DNA of 64,000 nucleotides from Thermosporothrix hazakensis (lineage in GTDB: Bacteria > Chloroflexota > Ktedonobacteria > Ktedonobacterales > Ktedonobacteraceae). The position numbers were made by a program, and so were the translations under genes. Under the pieces are notes generated by a model. It was not told the origin of the DNA. It saw only the letters and a program-made list of their open reading frames with translations, and made no database searches. Positions 59,188 through 64,000 of this stretch are shown in pieces (the stretch's first letter is position 1; the number at the start of each line of letters is the position of its first letter). The stretch lies in the NCBI RefSeq assembly GCF_003253565.1, contig NZ_QKUF01000024.1, positions 1 through 64,000 of the forward strand, read 5' to 3'.

Positions 59188-60144
59188 TTATAAGGAGCGC
59201 TCTCTTCCCTTGATTTCCTCATCCACAACCTCGCCCTCGGTATTCGTCAGAACCGTGATGATCTCCTCATCCTCCTCCGCTTCGGCTAGCGACGCAGGCC
59301 CTCCCTCGCTGACACCATAGAAGCGCTTATCTTCTTCTTTTTGCTTCTGGTCCTGTAACTGAAGCCAGCGTAAGAAGAGAATACTCATCACGATAATGTT
59401 CAAAATATTTCCCGGCACCCACATCACCAGTCCGCCAAGCTGCTGATCAAAAGCGGGCGAGAAGCCCCAGGCACGTACTGGCTGCTTGATATAGGGTGCA
59501 TAGAGAGGCTGCATAAAGGTCAGCCCCGCGCCTAGCAGCATGGTTGGCATGCCACTGAGGAAGAGGTAAAGAATCTGCCCGCCTATTGAGAGCCGGGGCA
59601 GCCCTTCCTTCACAGGGCTCAAGAGAGGCCACCAGTAAATAGTGGCAAAGACAATAAATGTCAGATGCTCCAAAACGTGAAGACTCTCGTTCGTCAGTGT
59701 TTCGTTGTAAAGTGGCGGAGCGTGCCAGAGGAAGAAATCACCGAAGAACAGAGTAAAGGCCACAAAAGGATGCGTTAGAAAGCGCCCAAACTTCAGGATC
59801 GTGCGATCTTGCAAGATCGGAGCAATCAGCCACCCTGGCATTCCAGCCACCATTAAAGGAGGGCCTACGACTGTTATTAACAGGTGTTGAACCATGTGGG
59901 CGCTAAATAAATACTCGTGCCCGATCTCATCGATCGGCGAGACGACCGCGAAAAAGATCGCCAGCACGCCACACACAAACAGAATGACCTGTCCTCGCGA
60001 CACGCTGTCAGCGAGGTGATACTTCTTGCGCAAAGGACCGACCCCGTACAGATAGAGGCCGATGACAAGCGCACATCCCAGAATGACCGATGGCGCAAAC
60101 GTCCATTGACTGAGCCAGTAATCTAAACCTAAATTCGCATTCAC
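59188..60144 (-). CDS. ctaG: CtaG-family cytochrome oxidase assembly protein
   Basis: A 318-residue protein with about seven membrane helices and the caa3_CtaG pattern: SPIDEIGHEYLFSAHMVQHLLITVVGPPLMVAGMP (about 65-99), several His in helices (FLWHAPPLYNETLTNESLHVLEHLTFIVFATIYWWPLL), and a C-terminal acidic tail. It is needed to form active caa3 oxidase, probably in Cu delivery. Separate from the cox operon by 339 bp, with its own DR motif upstream. Confidence 0.93.
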   Translation of the reverse strand: MNANLGLDYWLSQWTFAPSVILGCALVIGLYLYGVGPLRKKYHLADSVSRGQVILFVCGVLAIFFAVVSPIDEIGHEYLFSAHMVQHLLITVVGPPLMVAGMPGWLIAPILQDRTILKFGRFLTHPFVAFTLFFGDFFLWHAPPLYNETLTNESLHVLEHLTFIVFATIYWWPLLSPVKEGLPRLSIGGQILYLFLSGMPTMLLGAGLTFMQPLYAPYIKQPVRAWGFSPAFDQQLGGLVMWVPGNILNIIVMSILFLRWLQLQDQKQKEEDKRFYGVSEGGPASLAEAEEDEEIITVLTNTEGEVVDEEIKGRERSL

Positions 60145-60248
60145 GTAAAATGGCCTTTCCAGTACATCCTTCGTATCATACTATAACAGGAGTAGCAGGG
60201 CGGGGCAAGAGCAATGAAAGGGTGCAGTCGAAACGTTCTACATTCACG

Positions 60249-60297
60249 TTCAGGTATTTGTAAGGTCCACTTTTCGCATTGCAAGGAAGCTATCAGG
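60249..60297 (-). promoter_or_regulatory. paired direct-repeat motifs upstream of ctaG
   Basis: Minus strand: CCTTACA-AATA-CCTGAA (60265-60249) and CCTGATA-GCTT-CCTTGCA (60297-60280), each with an 11-bp period. These are the same two motif variants as at 59015-59061. They lie 105-155 bp before ctaG in the gap shared with the divergent ctaB. Confidence 0.6.
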
Positions 60298-60509
60298 AAA
60301 AACGACGACAATGAGGAATGTCGTAGTATCGAGCTTACTTGCCCGCTTCATTCCATTTCCGGGCCTGCTCGTGAATGACGACTCCCGGCACTCTTTGCAT
60401 ATCTGAGTTGCTCCCTAGCGGTTGCCTGTATGCAGCACCAGACAGACAACAGTGCTCCAGGTTGGACAAGCCATTCTTTTCCGCTGCGGAGCGCTTCTCA
60501 TTCGTTTGT

Positions 60510-60539
60510 ATGACACAAAACGATTACCGGTCATAGAAT
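60510..60539 (+). promoter_or_regulatory. promoter of ctaB-sco operon
   Basis: ATGACA (60510-60515), 18-bp spacer, TAGAAT (60534-60539). Each box matches five of six consensus bases. Confidence 0.65.
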
Positions 60540-60545
60540 TTCATA

Positions 60546-60595
60546 CCCGGCGATAGCCGGGGCTTCCCGGTGGCACAAGCGACGTGCTCAAGCCA
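60546..60595 (+). other. paired hairpins in ctaB leader
   Basis: CCCGGC-GATA-GCCGGG (60546-60561) and, after 8 nt, GTGGC ... GCCAC with an inner GCAC/GTGC. Just downstream of the promoter and about 35 nt before the ctaB start. Could affect mRNA stability or be a regulatory leader. Confidence 0.4.
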
Positions 60596-60628
60596 CTCTG
60601 AATCGAACTAGCAGAGGAAGAAGATTGT

Positions 60629-61531
60629 ATGCAAGCGGAAGCTGTTCCAACAAAGTCTGAGCAGTGGCGTCAGATCTTTTCAAGCTATCTTAACCTTGTC
60701 AAGCCACATGTCACCGTTCTCCTGCTAGGAACAACGGTTGCCACAATGGCAATTGCCGCCAGAGGGCTCCCCCCCATCGGGCTGGTGATTGCAACTCTGA
60801 TTGGTGGCTTTATGGCAGCAGGAAGCGCAAACTGCATCAATTGCTATATTGATCGCGATATTGATCAGGTCATGGGCCGCACACAGCGACGCTCCCTTCC
60901 CTCTGGCAAGGTTGAGCCACGCAACGCCCTGATATTTGGAATTGTTCTGGGGATTGGTTCCTTTCTTGTTCTGGCTCTTTTTGTGAACCTGCTCAGCGCC
61001 GTGCTGGCATTGGCAGCAAATCTCTTTTATGTCTTCGTCTACACGATGGGACTCAAGCGCACCACCGCCCAGAACATTGTGATTGGCGGCGCTGCGGGCG
61101 CGGTTCCTGTGCTGGTCGGTTGGGCAGCAGTAACAAACTCAGTCGATCTCCCGGCCATCTGGCTCTTTGCGATTATCTTCTATTGGACTCCCCCACACTT
61201 CTGGGCACTCTCGTTGCTGATTCAGAAAGACTACGCGAAAGCGAATGTTCCGATGCTGCCAAATGTAATGGGAGAAAAAGAGACGCGCAAGCAGATCTTG
61301 CTCTACTCCTTGCTGCTTCTGGCGGTGACGCTGATTCTCTTCTTGCTCGGCACAATGGGGTACATCTATTTGATCTCGTCACTGATCCTCGGCGGCATCC
61401 TGATCTACATGTCCATTCGACTGCTTCGAGATGAGTCGAAGAAGTGGGCGCGTACGATCTTCTGGTATTCTAACTGCTACCTGGCCCTGATCTTCGCGAT
61501 TATGGTGATCGACCGCGTCCTTCCGCTGTAG
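60629..61531 (+). CDS. ctaB: heme o synthase (protoheme IX farnesyltransferase)
   Basis: A 300-residue UbiA-family membrane protein. First Asp motif NCYIDRDIDQVMGRTQRRSLPSG (about 71-93), second region WTPPHFWALSLLIQKDYAKANVPMLPNVMGE (about 187-217), both diagnostic of CtaB/CyoE rather than quinone enzymes. It adds the farnesyl group to heme b, giving heme o for heme a. AGAGGAAG precedes the ATG. In one operon with sco. Confidence 0.96.
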   Translation: MQAEAVPTKSEQWRQIFSSYLNLVKPHVTVLLLGTTVATMAIAARGLPPIGLVIATLIGGFMAAGSANCINCYIDRDIDQVMGRTQRRSLPSGKVEPRNALIFGIVLGIGSFLVLALFVNLLSAVLALAANLFYVFVYTMGLKRTTAQNIVIGGAAGAVPVLVGWAAVTNSVDLPAIWLFAIIFYWTPPHFWALSLLIQKDYAKANVPMLPNVMGEKETRKQILLYSLLLLAVTLILFLLGTMGYIYLISSLILGGILIYMSIRLLRDESKKWARTIFWYSNCYLALIFAIMVIDRVLPL

Positions 61532-61566
61532 GAGTGTAAGGTTCAAAACAAGGATTCGATACAACT

Positions 61567-62202
61567 ATGAACTGGCGTCTTGCATCCCGACTTTCCGTTA
61601 TCACCCTGACCGTGCTGGTGGTGATTGTAATTGTGATCGTACAACGCAATGCCTCTCAGACAGCGGGCCCGGGAGATACAGGAAATACAAACGATTCCAA
61701 TCTACATGGCACCTCGCTTGATAATAAGCCCGCGCCCGGCTTTACTCTGACCGACCAGAATGGCAAAGAAGTCAAGCTGGATTCTTTTAAGGGCAAGCCT
61801 GTGGTGCTGACTTTTATGTACACGAGCTGCCCGGATCAGTGCCCCGCAGCCGCCGAGAAGCTGCGCAGCGCCCAGGAAATGCTTGGTCGTGAAGCACAGA
61901 ATGTCTCGATGATGGCGGTCAGCACCGATCCCAAAAATGATACAGTTGCAGCCGCAAAGAAGTTCACCAATGACCATAGGCTCAAAGCGAACTGGCATTT
62001 TCTCATTGGCTCGCGCGAGACACTGAAACCAGTCTGGGACGCCTATCATATCTATGCTGAAACAGAGCAGCAGACCGTCGCCCCGCAACATACGATGGGG
62101 TTGTATCTTATCGATAAAAAAGGCCATATGCGTACCTTCCTGGGAAGCGAGTTTACCCCTCAGGATCTGGTAAGCAACCTTCAAACACTGCTACAGGAAT
62201 AA
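61567..62202 (+). CDS. sco: SCO1/SenC copper chaperone
   Basis: A 211-residue protein: N-terminal helix (about 9-27), thioredoxin-fold domain with copper-binding CPDQC (about 98-102) in MYTSCPDQCPAAAEKL, and the distant copper His in APQHTMGLYLIDKKG. It delivers Cu to the CuA site of subunit II. 35 bp after ctaB. Confidence 0.94.
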   Translation: MNWRLASRLSVITLTVLVVIVIVIVQRNASQTAGPGDTGNTNDSNLHGTSLDNKPAPGFTLTDQNGKEVKLDSFKGKPVVLTFMYTSCPDQCPAAAEKLRSAQEMLGREAQNVSMMAVSTDPKNDTVAAAKKFTNDHRLKANWHFLIGSRETLKPVWDAYHIYAETEQQTVAPQHTMGLYLIDKKGHMRTFLGSEFTPQDLVSNLQTLLQE

Positions 62203-62212
62203 CCACAGACAG

Positions 62213-62244
62213 GGAGGCTTCCCGTATGGCAAGCCTCCTTTTTT
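62213..62244 (+). terminator. terminator of ctaB-sco operon
   Basis: GGAGGCTT/AAGCCTCC (8 bp, 10-nt loop) followed by TTTTTT. Confidence 0.9.
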
Positions 62245-62387
62245 CTCCCCGCAACAGAACGTTCAGTCAAGAAAACACAACCGATCTGCTGTTGACGCCG
62301 CTTATCTGATCGGTTATGCTGTACATCAGGCCTCATTGTCAAAGTGTCCTTGTGCTGAAAACACTGAGTAAAGAATTCTCAAAAACT

Positions 62388-63404
62388 ATGGAGAAAGAGC
62401 AACAGTCATGGCGCAAGCTGCTAGGCAAGATCATCAGTAATCCCCAGGAAAGACAACAGATAGCAGACGCCCTACAGCTTCACCCCATTACACTCACCCG
62501 ATGGGTCACGAATAAAACGACCCCTCGGCTAGAGAGCCTACGTCAGCTACTAGACATCTTACCCTCACGACATCAGAAACTTGCGGAGTGGATTATAAAA
62601 GAGTATCCACAATTGCAGCGAGAGAAATCTGCACCGAAGGCCCCGGACCTGGAAATTCCCTCCTCCTTCTATGCGCAGGTTCTTCATACCCATAGCAGCA
62701 GTCCGGCCATTCGTCGTTCATCCACCCTGAGCCAGTTGATTCTACAGCAGCTATTATTGCACCTTGACCCGGAGCAGCAGGGGATGACCGTCTTTCTGGT
62801 CCAATGCGTACCGCCATTCCCACAGCAAAAAGTGCGGAGTCTGCGCAAAACGTACGAGAGAAGTACTCCGTTCCAGCCCATGCAGGAGCCACATACCTGC
62901 TTCTATGGGGCAGAATCACCAGCCGGAAACGCCACCATCACAGGACACTACATTCTCATTCAAACTCATACCAATCCACTTGAACCTGTTCCACGCAACG
63001 TCACTGATGCGCTGCTGCGAGAGTCCGCGGCTCGTAGCGCCCCCGGTGGGAGCATGCTCGTCAGCCCGATTCTCCGCGTTGATCGGGTCGCAGGCTGTCT
63101 CTGCATCTGTAGTTCGCGCCCCGAGTCATTCACACAAATGACAATCGACATCGCCCAAAAATATATTGAACTGCTGACTCTGGCCTTTGCGGAAGATGAG
63201 TTTTACCAGTTGACAGATCTTGATCTGGGCATCATGCCTCCCTATACCCAGCAGCATCCTCTGCTTGTCAGTTTTCAGCAGCGAGTCACCCGGCGTATGC
63301 GCCAGGCGCAGCAGGAAGGGCAGCTCTTTTCGCGGCAAGAGGCAGAGTTTCTGGCATGGAAAGAGATTGAAGAGCAGCTCCTTTATCAACCGTGGAAAGA
63401 ATAA
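62388..63404 (+). CDS. XRE-like HTH protein with GAF-like domain
   Basis: A 338-residue soluble protein. Residues about 5-60 look like a helix-turn-helix of XRE type (WRKLLGKIISNPQERQQIADALQLHPITLTRWVTNKTTPRLESLRQLLDIL). Residues about 90-270 look like a GAF-type ligand or light/redox-sensing domain (TGHYILIQTHTNPLEPVPRNVTDALLRESAARSAPGGSMLVSPILRVDRVAGCLCICSSRPESFTQMTIDIAQKYIELLTLAF). The ATG at 62388 starts MEKEQQSWRK and is preferred over an upstream in-frame start. The regulator class is common in Ktedonobacteria-like genomes as I recall; its target is unknown. Confidence 0.7.
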   Translation: MEKEQQSWRKLLGKIISNPQERQQIADALQLHPITLTRWVTNKTTPRLESLRQLLDILPSRHQKLAEWIIKEYPQLQREKSAPKAPDLEIPSSFYAQVLHTHSSSPAIRRSSTLSQLILQQLLLHLDPEQQGMTVFLVQCVPPFPQQKVRSLRKTYERSTPFQPMQEPHTCFYGAESPAGNATITGHYILIQTHTNPLEPVPRNVTDALLRESAARSAPGGSMLVSPILRVDRVAGCLCICSSRPESFTQMTIDIAQKYIELLTLAFAEDEFYQLTDLDLGIMPPYTQQHPLLVSFQQRVTRRMRQAQQEGQLFSRQEAEFLAWKEIEEQLLYQPWKE

Positions 63405-63530
63405 CCAGAGGGCGCCAAACCCGGGTTGCTTGCACGAAATGAGTATATTTGGTATGCTTAGTTTAAGGACAAATATAAGAAATAGAGCGTCCTCGCGGCT
63501 TGTATCATTCTCAGAGGAGAACACAAAATT

Positions 63531-64000
63531 ATGGATACTTCCCTTCAAGGTGCGAATCTCACACTGGACGAGCGACAACAAAGCCTTGAAGTGCAGGAAC
63601 AACAGGAAACATTAGAGGCCGAGAAACATATCCACCTTCCGAAACCCAGTCTGTGGCCGCTGATTCTGAGTGCAGCGATCATGGTCACTGTAGGCGGTAT
63701 GCTTGGTTTCCCGGATAGTGCCTTGCTGACCTACATTGGCGCTCCGCTTATCCTTGTTGGTATCCTGGGCTGGGCTTTAGAAGATCCTATGGGAGGATCA
63801 CACGCTGCGCCTGCTGTCCAGCAAGCGCCGATTACCAGTAAAGAGGCACGCGAGATTCTCAAACACGCCCGTGAGATCGCACAGCACATGGTCACTGTGA
63901 GCAGCACCGCCTATAGCACACACCTGGCAAAGGTCGAACTTGAGGGCGAGAGCGAAGATGGTGTGACCCTGGCTCTCTACGGCAAGGTTGAACTTGAGGC
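63531..64000 (+). CDS. two-helix membrane protein, oxidase subunit IV-like, partial
   Basis: Starts at 63531 (AGAGGAG 11 nt before the ATG) and runs off the right edge; 156 codons are present. A helical Gln/Glu-rich start is followed by PSLWPLILSAAIMVTVGGMLGFPDSALLTYIGAPLILVGILGWALEDP, two membrane helices much like those of the subunit IV-like protein at 55595. A cytoplasmic helix-strand domain follows (KEAREILKHAREIAQHMVTVSS ... KVELEGESEDGVTLALYGKVELE), which might be BON-like. Function uncertain. Confidence 0.6.
   Translation, partial: MDTSLQGANLTLDERQQSLEVQEQQETLEAEKHIHLPKPSLWPLILSAAIMVTVGGMLGFPDSALLTYIGAPLILVGILGWALEDPMGGSHAAPAVQQAPITSKEAREILKHAREIAQHMVTVSSTAYSTHLAKVELEGESEDGVTLALYGKVELE

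Overview
The window looks like chromosomal DNA of a Gram-positive-type, aerobic soil bacterium of the Chloroflexota, most likely class Ktedonobacteria. This assignment is an inference. It rests on a phenylalanyl-tRNA synthetase operon under a T-box, a caa3-type oxidase cluster next to a complete System I cytochrome c maturation operon, several large BACON/Ig-repeat surface proteins with cytoplasmic zinc ribbons, and the lack of outer-membrane genes. The 16S rRNA 5' end at position 1-300 could settle it.

Layout. 1-4,480: 16S rRNA start with its promoter (minus strand), a small membrane protein, then an operon of ECF sigma factor, zinc anti-sigma factor, UbiA-type prenyltransferase and O-methyltransferase-like protein. 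4,482-17,618: a 13.1-kb A+T-richer integrated element in the 3' end of tRNA-Pro(GGG), bounded by 23-bp direct repeats. It carries integrase, excisionase, a Rep_trans-like initiator/relaxase, SSB, an unusual AEP-CHC2 primase, a membrane-anchored muramidase-like protein, a divergently transcribed HTH-GNAT regulator, many very small zinc-finger or single-helix proteins, and a noncoding leader with a duplicated covarying RNA motif. No transfer ATPase is visible, so it is best described as a plasmid-like integrative mobilizable element or satellite.

17,700-26,500: an ABC-2 export operon, a divergent fusion of a degenerate ABC ATPase to a LytTR DNA-binding domain, and T-box-pheS-pheT. 26,600-41,000: surface/BACON proteins, a ferredoxin-like protein, an SDR, proline dehydrogenase, an NlpC/P60 hydrolase, a gamma-carbonic anhydrase, and two envelope proteins.

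41,000-64,000: respiration. A 12-gene minus-strand operon (thioredoxin-like CcmG, CopD-like, CcmE, F, H, I-like, an Ig/coiled protein, CcmA, B, C, D, DUF3054-like) matures c-type cytochromes. Cytochrome oxidase subunits II-I-IV-III, CtaG, heme o synthase and Sco1 build the caa3 oxidase. Between them lies a histidine kinase fused to a pseudo-receiver and an OmpR-type winged helix. I find 11-bp-period direct repeats (CCTTACA-N4-CCTGAA) upstream of four respiratory or regulatory transcription units here, which may define one regulon.
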